DNA of 64,000 bases from Frigidibacter sp. (lineage in GTDB: Bacteria > Pseudomonadota > Alphaproteobacteria > Rhodobacterales > Rhodobacteraceae). The stretch covers positions 186,001 through 250,000 of the forward strand of contig NZ_JAUYTT010000008.1 in assembly GCF_030695035.1 (NCBI RefSeq), given 5' to 3'. Below, piece after piece: positions 37,074-45,692 of this stretch. The translations under genes and the position numbers were made by a program. The notes under the pieces were generated by a model, which was not told the origin of the DNA, did not search any database, and saw only the letters and a program-made list of their open reading frames with translations. Every line of letters begins with the position of its first letter. Positions within the stretch are counted from its first letter, which is position 1.

Positions 37074-38270
37074 TCAGGTGACCCTGGCGCGGGCTTTGTA
37101 CTCGGGGCGGTTCCAGAGGTCGCCTGCCATGACTTCGGCGAGGATCTCGGCGGCGCGGAGCACCTCATCGAGGCCGATGTAGAGCGGAGTGAAGCCGAAG
37201 CGCAGGATGCCCGGGGCGCGGAAATCGCCGATGACGCCGCGGGCGATGAGCGCTTGCATGATCGCGTAGCCCTCGGGGTGGTGGAAGCTGACCTGGCTGC
37301 CGCGCTCGTGCGCCTCGCGGGGGCTGGCGAGGGTGAGTGTGGGGCAGGCGGCCTCGACCGCGGTGATGAAAGCTTCGCTGAGTTCGATGGATTTGGCGCG
37401 CACATCCTGGATATCGGCGATGTCCCAGACGTCCAGCGCGGCCTCCAGCGCGGCGAGTTGCAGGATGGGCGGGGTGCCGACGCGCATCCGTTCGATGCCG
37501 CGGCCGGGGCGGTAATCGGGGTCGAAGGCGAAGGGCGCCTCATGCCCCAGCCAGCCGGAGAGGGCGGGGCGGGCGAGGCCCGCAAGCTGTTCTGAAACAT
37601 AGATAAAGGCCGGGCCGCCGGGGCCGGAGTTGAGGTATTTATAGGTGCAGCCGACGGCGAAATCGGCACCCGCGCCGACAAGGTCCAAGGGGACGGCGCC
37701 GGCGGAATGGGCGAGGTCCCAGAGCGTCAGGGCGCCCGCTTCATGGGCAAGCGCGGTGAGGGCGGCCATGTCGTGGCGGCGGCCGGTGCGGTAGTCGACT
37801 TCGGTGAGCATGAGGACGGCGGTGGTGTCGTCTATGGCATCCGCCACGTCTTCGGGGGCGACGGTGCGGAGGGTGTAGTCCGCGCCCAAGGTGCGCAGGA
37901 GCCCCTCGGCGATGTACAGGTCGGAGGGGAAGTTTCCGGTATCGGACAGCACCACGCGGCGGGCGGGGTTCAGCTCCAGCGCCGAGGCAAGGGCTTGATA
38001 AACCTTGATACTCAGCGTGTCGCCCATCACCACCGATCCCGCCGGCGCGCCGATCAGCCGGGCGATGCGGTCCCCGATGCGGGCGGGCTGGTCCATCCAG
38101 CCGGCGCGGTTCCAGCCGGTGATCAGCATCTCGCCCCACTCCTCCGTCACCGTGCGGGCGACCCGTTCGGCGGCGGCGCGGGGCAGGGGGCCGAGCGAGT
38201 TGCCGTCGAGGTAGATCATCCCCTCTGGCAGGTGGAACATCGCGCGGGTGGCGGTGAAATCGGTTGTCAT
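37074..38270 (-). CDS. kynU: Kynureninase
   Basis: A 398-residue PLP enzyme that cleaves kynurenine to anthranilate and alanine in tryptophan breakdown. Landmarks: IYLDGNSLGPLP near the start, DTLSIKVYQAL (phosphate site), the PLP lysine Lys211 in CTYKYLNSGPG, and GTPPILQLAALEAAL. GGAGG precedes the ATG at 38270. The kynurenine pathway partners kynA and kynB are not adjacent. The upstream gap contains the 38-bp shared element and an 8-base inverted repeat that may be a regulator site. Confidence 0.95.
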   Translation of the reverse strand: MTTDFTATRAMFHLPEGMIYLDGNSLGPLPRAAAERVARTVTEEWGEMLITGWNRAGWMDQPARIGDRIARLIGAPAGSVVMGDTLSIKVYQALASALELNPARRVVLSDTGNFPSDLYIAEGLLRTLGADYTLRTVAPEDVADAIDDTTAVLMLTEVDYRTGRRHDMAALTALAHEAGALTLWDLAHSAGAVPLDLVGAGADFAVGCTYKYLNSGPGGPAFIYVSEQLAGLARPALSGWLGHEAPFAFDPDYRPGRGIERMRVGTPPILQLAALEAALDVWDIADIQDVRAKSIELSEAFITAVEAACPTLTLASPREAHERGSQVSFHHPEGYAIMQALIARGVIGDFRAPGILRFGFTPLYIGLDEVLRAAEILAEVMAGDLWNRPEYKARARVT

Positions 38271-38332
38271 GGGGCCTCCGGTTGGTGGGGGGACGGTGCC
38301 GCAGGGGCGCGCAGGAGGCAAGGCGGAACGGG

Positions 38333-38370
38333 ATATGGAACCCATGCAGAAGCTATGCAGATACCATGCG
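38333..38370 (+). repeat. 38-bp element, copy 2 (shared with 12261-12298)
   Basis: About 29 of 38 bases match 12261-12298 in the same orientation. Inside this copy CATGCAGAA, TATGCAGAT and CATGCGCAT form approximate direct repeats. It lies in the divergent gap between kynU and the small methyltransferase, where it could serve as an operator for a regulator with several half-sites. Confidence 0.5.
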
Positions 38371-38385
38371 CATGATTTGCGCATG
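38365..38385. promoter_or_regulatory. 8-base inverted repeat upstream of kynU
   Basis: CATGCGCA (38365-38372) and TGCGCATG (38378-38385) are exact inverses with a five-base spacer, adjoining the shared 38-bp element. KynR-type (Lrp/AsnC) regulators control kyn genes in other proteobacteria and bind such short repeats; no such gene is nearby. Confidence 0.4.
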
Positions 38386-38475
38386 ACGGATCACGGGCCC
38401 CGGGGGGCGCAATCCGCTTGCGCCTGCCGCCTGCTGCGCCACTCTGGCCCGTGAACTGCCAACCGGAGTCGCGGC

Positions 38476-38925
38476 ATGAAAGCACTAAAAGCCCTCGACT
38501 ATCCGCCGATCTGGCTGGCGGGCTTTGCGGCGCTGGCCTGGGCGCTTGGGGCGGTGCCGCTACGGGTGTTCGGGCCATCGGTCGGCACGGTCGGCGCGGT
38601 GCTGATCGGGGCGGGGGCCGTGCTCATGGCCGCGGCGGCGGCGCAGATGCTGCTGGCGCGGACCACGATCATTCCGCACCGGGAGCCGGGGGCGCTGGTC
38701 ACTGGCGGGCTCTTCCGGGTCAGCCGCAATCCGATCTACCTTGCCGATGCGCTGGTGCTGGCAGGGGTGATCGTGCTGCAGGATGCACCGCTGGCCGTGC
38801 CACTGCTGCCGCTGTTCATGGCGGTGATCCAGAAGCGCTTCATCTTTGGCGAGGAGGCGCGGCTTCGGGCCGCCTTTGGCCCGGACTTCACGGATTACGC
38901 CGCCCGCACCCGGCGCTGGCTGTGA
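38476..38925 (+). CDS. Small membrane methyltransferase (isoprenylcysteine methyltransferase-like)
   Basis: A 149-residue protein with about four membrane helices (residues 10-30, 35-57, 88-106 and 110-120). The cofactor-binding signature GGLFRVSRNPIYLADALVL and the end RLRAAFGPDFTDYAARTRRW place it in the ICMT/PEMT-like family. GGAG precedes the ATG. Bacterial relatives methylate small molecules or are uncharacterised. It is divergent from kynU. Confidence 0.82.
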   Translation: MKALKALDYPPIWLAGFAALAWALGAVPLRVFGPSVGTVGAVLIGAGAVLMAAAAAQMLLARTTIIPHREPGALVTGGLFRVSRNPIYLADALVLAGVIVLQDAPLAVPLLPLFMAVIQKRFIFGEEARLRAAFGPDFTDYAARTRRWL

Positions 38926-38956
38926 CCTTCACGCACCCTGCCCGGATTTCGGGTTG

Positions 38957-38984
38957 TTGCACTGCGGCGTTTCGCTTGTGATAG
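38957..38984 (+). promoter_or_regulatory. Candidate promoter for pntAB
   Basis: TTGCAC (38957-38962), 16 bases, TGATAG (38979-38984), roughly 80 bases before the pntA start. Both hexamers are acceptable sigma-70 matches. Confidence 0.4.
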
Positions 38985-39063
38985 TTTGTTGCGCGATGTT
39001 ATGACTTCGCGGCCAATTCAGGTCCACCGAGGCTGAAAAGCCCAAGCGACTGGGGGAGAGACA

Positions 39064-40635
39064 GTGAAGATCGGGGCACCGAAAGAGATTTTTCCGGGTG
39101 AAGCGCGCGTTGCGATGACACCTGACTCGGCCCTTCAGCTGCAAAAGCTGGGGCATGAGTGTTTTGTGGAAGCCGGGGCCGGCAAAGGCGCGGGCATTTC
39201 GGACGCGGCCTATGCCGGCGCCGGGGTGACGGTGCTGCAAGATGCCGCGGCGCTGTTCGCGGCGGTGGATGTGGTCGCCAAGGTGCGCCCGCCCACAGAG
39301 GCTGAGGTGCAGATGCTGCGCGCCGGCCAGACGCTGATCTCGTTCTTCTATCCGGGTCAGAACGCCGAACTGCTGGAGCAGGCCAAGGCGCAGGGCGCCA
39401 CGGTCATCGCCATGGACATGGTGCCGCGGATCAGCCGCGCGCAGAAGATGGACGCGCTGTCCTCGATGGCGAATATCGCCGGCTACCGCGCGGTGATCGA
39501 GGCGGGCAGCAATTTCGGCCGCTTCTTCACCGGGCAGGTGACGGCGGCGGGCAAGGTGCCCCCGGCCAAGGTGCTGGTGGTGGGCGCGGGCGTTGCCGGG
39601 CTTGCCGCGATCGGCACCGCGACCAGCCTTGGCGCGATTGTCCATGCCTTCGACGTGCGCCCCGAAGTTTCCGAACAGATCGAATCGATGGGCGCGAGCT
39701 TCGTGTTCCTGGAGTTCGAAGCCACGCAGGACGGTGCCGCGACGGGGGGCTATGCCGCGCCGTCGAGCCCTGAGTTCCGCGAGAAGCAGCTGGCGAAGTT
39801 CCGCGAGCTGGCGCCGGAAATGGACATCGTCATCACCACCGCCCTGATCCCCGGCCGGCCCGCGCCGAAGCTGTGGACCGAGGACATGGTGGCGCTGATG
39901 AAACCCGGCTCGGTGGTGGTGGACCTTGCCGCCGAGCGCGGTGGCAATTGCGACCTGACCGTGCCGGACGAGAAGATCGTCAGCCCCAATGGCGTGACCA
40001 TCGTCGGCTATACCGACTTCCCCAGCCGGATGGCGGCGCAGGCCTCGACGCTCTACTCCACCAATATCCGCCACATGATGACGGACCTGACCCCGAAGAA
40101 GGATGGCGCGATCTTCCAGAACATGGAGGATGACGTGATCCGGGGCGCGACCGTGACCCATGACGGCGCGATCACCTTCCCGCCGCCGCCCCCGAAGATC
40201 GCGGCGATTGCGGCCGCGAAGCCGAAGGAGAAGGTGCGCGAGCTGACCCATGAGGAGAAGCGCGCGGCAGAGACCGCGGCCTTCAAGAAGCAGACCCGCG
40301 ATCAGGTGGCGCTGCTGGCCGTGGGCGGCGCGCTGCTGCTGGCGGTGGGGCTGGTGGCCCCTGCAAGCTTCATGCAGCATTTCATCGTCTTCGTGCTGGC
40401 GGTGTTCATCGGCTTCCAGGTGATCTGGAATGTCAGCCATTCGCTGCACACGCCGCTGATGGCGATCACCAATGCCATCTCGTCGATCATCATCCTTGGC
40501 GCGCTGATGCAGATCGGGTCTGGCAACTTCCTGGTGATCTTGCTGGCGGCGCTGGCGATCTTCATGGCGGGCATCAACATCTTTGGCGGTTTCCTGGTCA
40601 CGCGCCGGATGCTTGCCATGTTCCAGAAGTCGTAA
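39064..40635 (+). CDS. pntA: NAD(P) transhydrogenase alpha subunit
   Basis: A 523-residue full-length PntA, not split into A1/A2 as in some alphaproteobacteria. The NAD-binding domain I has [17 protein letters not shown] and [19 protein letters not shown]. Four membrane helices follow from about residue 415 ([20 protein letters not shown] onward). GTG start with GGGGGAGAG in front. With PntB it couples the proton gradient to NADPH formation, in the inner membrane. Followed 12 bases later by pntB. Confidence 0.96.
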   Translation: MKIGAPKEIFPGEARVAMTPDSALQLQKLGHECFVEAGAGKGAGISDAAYAGAGVTVLQDAAALFAAVDVVAKVRPPTEAEVQMLRAGQTLISFFYPGQNAELLEQAKAQGATVIAMDMVPRISRAQKMDALSSMANIAGYRAVIEAGSNFGRFFTGQVTAAGKVPPAKVLVVGAGVAGLAAIGTATSLGAIVHAFDVRPEVSEQIESMGASFVFLEFEATQDGAATGGYAAPSSPEFREKQLAKFRELAPEMDIVITTALIPGRPAPKLWTEDMVALMKPGSVVVDLAAERGGNCDLTVPDEKIVSPNGVTIVGYTDFPSRMAAQASTLYSTNIRHMMTDLTPKKDGAIFQNMEDDVIRGATVTHDGAITFPPPPPKIAAIAAAKPKEKVRELTHEEKRAAETAAFKKQTRDQVALLAVGGALLLAVGLVAPASFMQHFIVFVLAVFIGFQVIWNVSHSLHTPLMAITNAISSIIILGALMQIGSGNFLVILLAALAIFMAGINIFGGFLVTRRMLAMFQKS

Positions 40636-40647
40636 GGAGACACGGGA

Positions 40648-42081
40648 ATGGATTACGGCTTCACAACCGCCGCCTATGTCGTTGCGGCGATCCTGTTCAT
40701 CCTGTCGCTTGGCGGGCTGTCGGGGCAGGAAAGTGCGAAACGCGCGGTGTGGTATGGCATGGCCGGCATGGCGCTGGCCGTGGCGGCGACGCTGATCGGC
40801 CCGGGCTCGGGCCTGTGGCTGCTGTCGCTGATCATGATTGCCGGTGGCGGTGCCATCGGCTGGGTCGTGGCGCAGCGGGTGCAGATGACCGCGATGCCGC
40901 AGCTGGTGGCGGCGATGCATTCGCTGGTCGGTCTGGCGGCGGTCTTTGTCGGCTTCAACGCCGATATCGAGCTTGGCCGCGTGCTGGCGATGGAACCGGC
41001 GGCGCGGGCCGGGCTGGAAGGCTTTGCCGCGGTGCTGGCGCACAAGACCCCGGTCGAGGTGTCGATCCTGCGGGTCGAGGTGTTCCTGGGCGTGTTCATC
41101 GGCGCGGTGACCTTCACCGGCTCGGTGATCGCCTTCGGCAAGCTGGCGGGCAAGGTCAATACCACGGCGCAGAAGCTGCCGGGGGGGCATATGCTCAATG
41201 CCGGTGCGGCGCTTGGCTCGCTGCTGCTGGGGGTGCTCTATTTCAACGATGCGGGCATCTGGTCGCTGATCCTGATGACGCTGCTGGCCTTCTTCATCGG
41301 CTACCATCTGATCATGGGCATCGGCGGGGCCGACATGCCGGTGGTGGTGTCGATGCTGAACTCCTATTCGGGGTGGGCGGCGGCGGCGATCGGCTTCAGC
41401 CTGGGCAATGACCTGTTGATCGTGGTGGGGGCGCTGGTCGGCTCTTCGGGTGCGATCCTCAGCTACATCATGTGCAAGGCGATGAACCGCAGTTTCGTCA
41501 GCGTGATCCTGGGCGGCTTTGGCGGAACCTCGGGGCCGGCGATGGAGATCTTCGGCGATCAGGTGGCCATCGATGCCGAGGGCGTGGCGGCGGCGCTGAA
41601 TGATGCGGATTCGGTCATCATCGTGCCGGGCTATGGCATGGCAGTGGCGCAGGCGCAGCAATCGGTCAGCGAGCTGACCCGCAAGCTGCGCGCGGCGGGC
41701 AAGACCGTGCGCTTTGCCATCCACCCGGTTGCGGGGCGGCTGCCGGGGCATATGAACGTGCTGCTGGCGGAGGCCAAGGTGCCCTATGACATCGTGATGG
41801 AGATGGACGAGATCAACGAGGATTTCCCCTCGACCGACGTGGTGATCGTCATCGGGTCCAATGACATCGTGAACCCCGCGGCGCAGGAAGATCCGAACTC
41901 GCCCATCGCCGGGATGCCGGTGCTGGAAGTGTGGAAGGCCAAGCAGGTGTTCGTGTCCAAGCGCGGTCAGGGAACCGGCTATTCGGGGATCGAGAACCCG
42001 CTGTTCTTCAAGGACAATACGCGGATGTTCTATGGCGATGCCAAGAAGTCGCTGGATCAGCTGTTGCCGATGATCGACTGA
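40648..42081 (+). CDS. pntB: NAD(P) transhydrogenase beta subunit
   Basis: A 477-residue PntB: nine or so N-terminal membrane helices (to about residue 270) including [15 protein letters not shown], and a C-terminal NADP-binding domain III with [13 protein letters not shown] and the closing [17 protein letters not shown] precedes the ATG. It forms the proton channel with PntA. A terminator and a hairpin repeat element follow. Confidence 0.97.
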   Translation: MDYGFTTAAYVVAAILFILSLGGLSGQESAKRAVWYGMAGMALAVAATLIGPGSGLWLLSLIMIAGGGAIGWVVAQRVQMTAMPQLVAAMHSLVGLAAVFVGFNADIELGRVLAMEPAARAGLEGFAAVLAHKTPVEVSILRVEVFLGVFIGAVTFTGSVIAFGKLAGKVNTTAQKLPGGHMLNAGAALGSLLLGVLYFNDAGIWSLILMTLLAFFIGYHLIMGIGGADMPVVVSMLNSYSGWAAAAIGFSLGNDLLIVVGALVGSSGAILSYIMCKAMNRSFVSVILGGFGGTSGPAMEIFGDQVAIDAEGVAAALNDADSVIIVPGYGMAVAQAQQSVSELTRKLRAAGKTVRFAIHPVAGRLPGHMNVLLAEAKVPYDIVMEMDEINEDFPSTDVVIVIGSNDIVNPAAQEDPNSPIAGMPVLEVWKAKQVFVSKRGQGTGYSGIENPLFFKDNTRMFYGDAKKSLDQLLPMID

Positions 42082-42105
42082 AGCCTCGGCTTTGAGGTTG
42101 CAGGG

Positions 42106-42136
42106 CGCCCCGCGGTTGCGGGGCGTTTTGCGTTTT
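42106..42136 (+). terminator. Terminator after pntB
   Basis: CGCCCCGC (42106-42113), loop GGTT, and GCGGGGCG (42118-42125) pair perfectly and run into TTTTGCGTTTT. A textbook Rho-independent terminator for the pntAB transcript. Confidence 0.9.
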
Positions 42137-42140
42137 GGGC

Positions 42141-42215
42141 TGCGGAAGAAGGGGGGCTGTCTGCCCCCCTTCACCCCCCGAGGATATTTTTGCCAAAACG
42201 AAGGGGAAGGGGCGC
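42141..42215 (+). repeat. 3' hairpin element, copy 3 (after pntB)
   Basis: AAGGGGGGC (42149-42157), a five-base loop and GCCCCCCTT (42163-42171) form a perfect 9-pair stem, followed by CACCCCCCGAGGATATTTTTGCC and a purine-rich GAAGGGGAAGGGG run. It shares long exact blocks with the copy after aroQ and the same plan as the copy after proS. It sits behind the pntB terminator, before the DUF3422 gene. Confidence 0.7.
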
Positions 42216-42340
42216 CGTTCGCCCCGTTGCACAAAAGCAAGTATGCGAGGGGATGCCGGGGGGCGCGGCGATTTTGCTGCGCAGGAAAATTGCGGGGCGG
42301 GATAGCTTGCGCGAATGAAAACCGTACAAGCCCGATAGTG

Positions 42341-43627
42341 ATGATGATCCCGTTGCAAGACCACCCGCTGCGCTATGCGCTGACCAATGAGCTGCATGCG
42401 CGGCCCTTCCCCTCGCTCGAGGCGCCCTGCGAGGCGGTGTATCTGGCGATCAAGCAGCCCATCGATGCCGCGAACCGCGACCGGGGCGCCGACCGCGCGC
42501 ATCTGCTGGCGCTGCTCGACCGGCATGGCGCGGTGCATCCGCAGCCGGAAGCCACGCATTTTTCCAGCACGCTGGGGCGGCACGACCTGAAATGGGAAAG
42601 CCATACCGAGTTCGTGACCTATTCGGCGTTTTCATCCGGGCTGGCGGAACGGGCATTCGATCCGGCGTTGGCCGAGGTGTTCCCGGCGGCCTGGCTGGCC
42701 GAGGCGCCGGGCAAGCGGCTGGCGGCGGTGACGATCCGGGTGGAGTTCCTGCCCGAGGACCCGGCGGAGATCAACGCGCGGCTGGACCAGTGGTTCGTGC
42801 CCGAGAGCCTTGCCTGCGCGACGATCATCGAGGGCGCGGCGGTCGTGGCGGGGGATTTCCGTATCGATGCCGCCGGGCAGATGCGCTTTGCGGTCTTCGT
42901 GAAGCCGGGCACCGGCGCGCGGCGGGTGGGGCGGATCGTGCAGCGGCTCTGCGAGGTGGAGACCTACCGCGCCATGTCGATGCTGGGGCTGGGGCGGGCG
43001 CGGGAGCTGACGGCGCGGCTGAATGCGCTCGACCCGCAGCTGTCGTCGCTGGTGGTGGGGATGACCGATGAGGCGCGCCTGTCGGAGGAGACATTGCACG
43101 CGCTGCTGGCGGTCTCGGCCGAGCTGGAGGGGCTGGCGATGCAGCACAGCTTCCGGTTCGGCGCAACCGGGGCCTATGAGGCCATCGTGCTGCAAAGGAT
43201 CGAGGTGCTGCGCGAGACCCGGTTCGAGGGGCGGCAGACCTTTGGCGAGTTCTTCATGCGCCGCTATGACCCGGCCATGCGCACGGTGAAATCAGCCGAG
43301 CGGCGGCTGGTGCAGATGGCGGAGCGGGCGACGCGGGCCGGCGAGCTGCTGCGCACGCGGGTGGATGTGGAGCGGTCCGCGCAGAACCAGCGGGTGCTGG
43401 AGAGCATGGACAGGCGCGCCGATCTTCAGCTGCGGTTGCAGCACACGGTCGAGGGACTGTCGGTGGTGGCGATCAGCTATTACGCGGTGAGCCTCGCCAG
43501 CTATCTGGTGCTGCCCTTTGCCGAGGCGGCGCATCTACAGAAGTCGCTGGTGACGGCGCTGCTGGTGCCGCTGGTGGTCGGCGCGGTCTGGCTGATGGTG
43601 CGGCGGATCCGGAAGGCGATGCATTAG
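42341..43627 (+). CDS. DUF3422 family membrane protein
   Basis: A 428-residue protein starting MMIPLQDHPLRYALTNELHARPFPS, the conserved DUF3422 opening. A long soluble region is followed by a coiled-coil-like helix (RRLVQMAERATRAGELLRTR). Two C-terminal membrane helices (VVAISYYAVSLASYLVLPF and VTALLVPLVVGAVWLMV) end in a basic tail. It resembles CorA-type topology at the C-terminus. Function unknown. Starts at 42338 (GTG), 42341 and 42344 are equivalent; the longer frame would run into the repeat element. Confidence 0.87.
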   Translation: MMIPLQDHPLRYALTNELHARPFPSLEAPCEAVYLAIKQPIDAANRDRGADRAHLLALLDRHGAVHPQPEATHFSSTLGRHDLKWESHTEFVTYSAFSSGLAERAFDPALAEVFPAAWLAEAPGKRLAAVTIRVEFLPEDPAEINARLDQWFVPESLACATIIEGAAVVAGDFRIDAAGQMRFAVFVKPGTGARRVGRIVQRLCEVETYRAMSMLGLGRARELTARLNALDPQLSSLVVGMTDEARLSEETLHALLAVSAELEGLAMQHSFRFGATGAYEAIVLQRIEVLRETRFEGRQTFGEFFMRRYDPAMRTVKSAERRLVQMAERATRAGELLRTRVDVERSAQNQRVLESMDRRADLQLRLQHTVEGLSVVAISYYAVSLASYLVLPFAEAAHLQKSLVTALLVPLVVGAVWLMVRRIRKAMH

Positions 43628-43653
43628 GGCCGGCGTTTCCGCCGGCCCCTTGC

Positions 43654-44568
43654 TCAACGACCCCGGATGCGCGGGTCGAGCGCGTCGCGCAGCCCGTCGC
43701 CGATATAGTTGACGCTGAGCACCGTGAGCGAGATGGCGATGCCCGGCAGGATCACCCGCATCGGGTAGAGCTGGATCTGGTCCACCGCGTCGAACAGCAG
43801 CCGCCCCCAGGTGGGGAAGTCCGGCGGGAAGCCGAGGCCGAGGAACGACAGCGCGCTTTCGGTGATGATCGCGCTGGCGATGCCGAGCGTGGCCGAGACC
43901 ATGATCGGGCTGAGCACGTTGGGCAGGATGTGGCGCAGGATCATCTTGAACGGCGAGGTCCCGATCGATCGCGCGGCCAGCACGAACTCGCGTTCCTTCA
44001 GCGCCAGAACCTCGCCGCGGACGATGCGGGCGGTCTGCATCCAGGAGGTGACGCCGATGGCGCCCACGATCAGGATGAAGATGCCGGTTTCAGGCCCGAA
44101 GCGCTTGGACAGCGGCTCGCGGAACAGCATCACCATGACCAGCAGCAGCGGCAGCAGCGGCAGCGCCAGGAACAGGTCGGTCAGCCGCATCAAGATGCCG
44201 TCGAGCCGGCGGAAGAAGCCGGCCGAGATGCCGATCAGCGTGCCAAGGAAGATCGACAGCGACATCGCGGTGAGGCCGACGGCGATGGAGACCTTGCCGC
44301 CGGCCATCAGCCGGGCCAGCATGTCGCGCCCCAACTGGTCGGTGCCAAGCGGGTGGCCCATCATCGGGCCCTTGTTGCGGGCGCGCATGTCCACGAAGGT
44401 GGCATCCATGCTCCAGATCAGCGGCCCGAGGAGGACGGTGCCGAGGATCGCCGCGAACACGATCAGCCCCAGCATCGCACCGCGATGGCTGCGGAACTGG
44501 CGCCAGACATCGCGCCACTGGTTGGAGGGCGATTCCGAGGGCGGGGTGGCGGTTACAGCATCAGTCAT
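43654..44568 (-). CDS. Peptide-type ABC transporter permease (DppC-like)
   Basis: A 304-residue permease with the DppC/OppC N-terminal domain (WRDVWRQFRSHRGAMLGLIVF) and the BPD core, including the HPLGTDQLGRDMLARLMAG motif and the coupling loop EREFVLAARSIGTSPFKMIL. It overlaps the DppB-like stop by eight bases, so it is coupled. Together they form the channel for the binding protein at 45693. It is convergent with the DUF3422 gene. Confidence 0.93.
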   Translation of the reverse strand: MTDAVTATPPSESPSNQWRDVWRQFRSHRGAMLGLIVFAAILGTVLLGPLIWSMDATFVDMRARNKGPMMGHPLGTDQLGRDMLARLMAGGKVSIAVGLTAMSLSIFLGTLIGISAGFFRRLDGILMRLTDLFLALPLLPLLLVMVMLFREPLSKRFGPETGIFILIVGAIGVTSWMQTARIVRGEVLALKEREFVLAARSIGTSPFKMILRHILPNVLSPIMVSATLGIASAIITESALSFLGLGFPPDFPTWGRLLFDAVDQIQLYPMRVILPGIAISLTVLSVNYIGDGLRDALDPRIRGR

Positions 44569-45568
44569 AGCGGATCCTCGGGTCCAGGATGCCGTAGAGG
44601 ATGTCGGCAACAAGGTTGAAGAGCACGATCAGGATCGCGAAGATGAAGGTCAGCGTCTGCACCATCGGCAGGTCATTGGCATGGATCGCGGTGATCAGCA
44701 GCTGACCGAGCCCGTTCACCTTGAACACCTGCTCGGTGATGATCGCGCCGCCAAAGATGGTGGGCACGCCAAGCGCGATCACGGTGACGACCGGGATCAT
44801 CGAATTGCGCAGGACGTGGGTCAGCACCACCACCCGCTCGCGCAATCCCTTGGCGCGGGCGGTGCGCACATAGTCCTGCCGCAGATTGTCGAGCATCGAG
44901 GCGCGCATGAAGCGGCTGATCTGGCTGGCATTGTAGAGCGCCAACACCATCACCGGCATCGCCATCTGCCGCAGCTGGAAGACGAAGCTGTCCCAACCCG
45001 TGACCTTGTGGGTGGTGTCGTAGATCGAGGGGAACCATTGCAGGTTCACCGCGAAGATGATGATCAGCACCACGCCGGTGAAGAAGGTCGGCACCGAAAA
45101 GCCGATCATCGAGATGAAGGTGCCGATCTGGTCGAACCAGCTGTATTGCTTGTAGGCGGAGATGATGCCGATGGGCAGCGCGATGGCGACGCCGACGACA
45201 TAGGCCAGGCCGACGACCCAGAGCGTCTGCGGGACGCGCTGCGCGATGATGTCGGCAACCGGGCTGCGGGTCTGCCATGAGATGATGCGCTGCGCGTCGC
45301 CGCCGAGATTGGTGCCGAACATGGCGTCGAGAATATGCATCGGCTCGATGATGAAGAACTGCTTGAGCCACAGCGCATAGCGGATGTGGATCGGCTCGCC
45401 GAGGCCAAGCGCCTCGCGCATCTTCTGCTTGACCTCGGGCGGAACGGTCAGCGGCATTTGCGCCATCGGGTCGCCGGGGGCGAGGTCGAGCAGCAGGAAG
45501 ATGATCAGCGAGATGAACAGCAGCGTCGGGATCGCGATCAGCAATCGGCGGAGGGTATAGGTGAGCAT
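44561..45568 (-). CDS. Peptide-type ABC transporter permease (DppB-like)
   Basis: A 335-residue DppB/OppB permease starting MLTYTLRRLLIAIPTLLFI, with LDLAPGDP after the first helix, the periplasmic loop, and the coupling region QDYVRTARAKGLRERVVVL. The C-terminus VADILYGILDPRIRYD is typical. Second gene of the minus-strand importer operon after the binding protein; a GC-rich hairpin lies in the 124-base gap between them. Confidence 0.94.
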   Translation of the reverse strand: MLTYTLRRLLIAIPTLLFISLIIFLLLDLAPGDPMAQMPLTVPPEVKQKMREALGLGEPIHIRYALWLKQFFIIEPMHILDAMFGTNLGGDAQRIISWQTRSPVADIIAQRVPQTLWVVGLAYVVGVAIALPIGIISAYKQYSWFDQIGTFISMIGFSVPTFFTGVVLIIIFAVNLQWFPSIYDTTHKVTGWDSFVFQLRQMAMPVMVLALYNASQISRFMRASMLDNLRQDYVRTARAKGLRERVVVLTHVLRNSMIPVVTVIALGVPTIFGGAIITEQVFKVNGLGQLLITAIHANDLPMVQTLTFIFAILIVLFNLVADILYGILDPRIRYD

Positions 45569-45643
45569 GGGGCGGCGCCTTTGGTCAGCGGTCCACGGGG
45601 AGGTCTCGGATGGGCATGGCGGGGAGGCGGCAATGTGCGCGAA

Positions 45644-45667
45644 CGCCCCGGTCCGAAGGCCGGGGCG
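45644..45667 (-). terminator. Intercistronic stem-loop after the SBP gene
   Basis: CGCCCCGG (45644-45651) pairs with CCGGGGCG (45660-45667), with further CC/GG pairing inside the loop. There is no T-run in either direction. It follows the binding-protein gene, so it probably stabilises that part of the mRNA or attenuates the permease genes. Confidence 0.55.
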
Positions 45668-45692
45668 CCGCGTTCAGGCCGGAAGGCCCGCC

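Noticed and set aside
42149-42171. Second terminator of pntB
   Set aside because: The G6/C6 hairpin has no T-run directly after it and belongs to the recurrent 3' element, so it is listed as a repeat copy. The real terminator is at 42106-42136.
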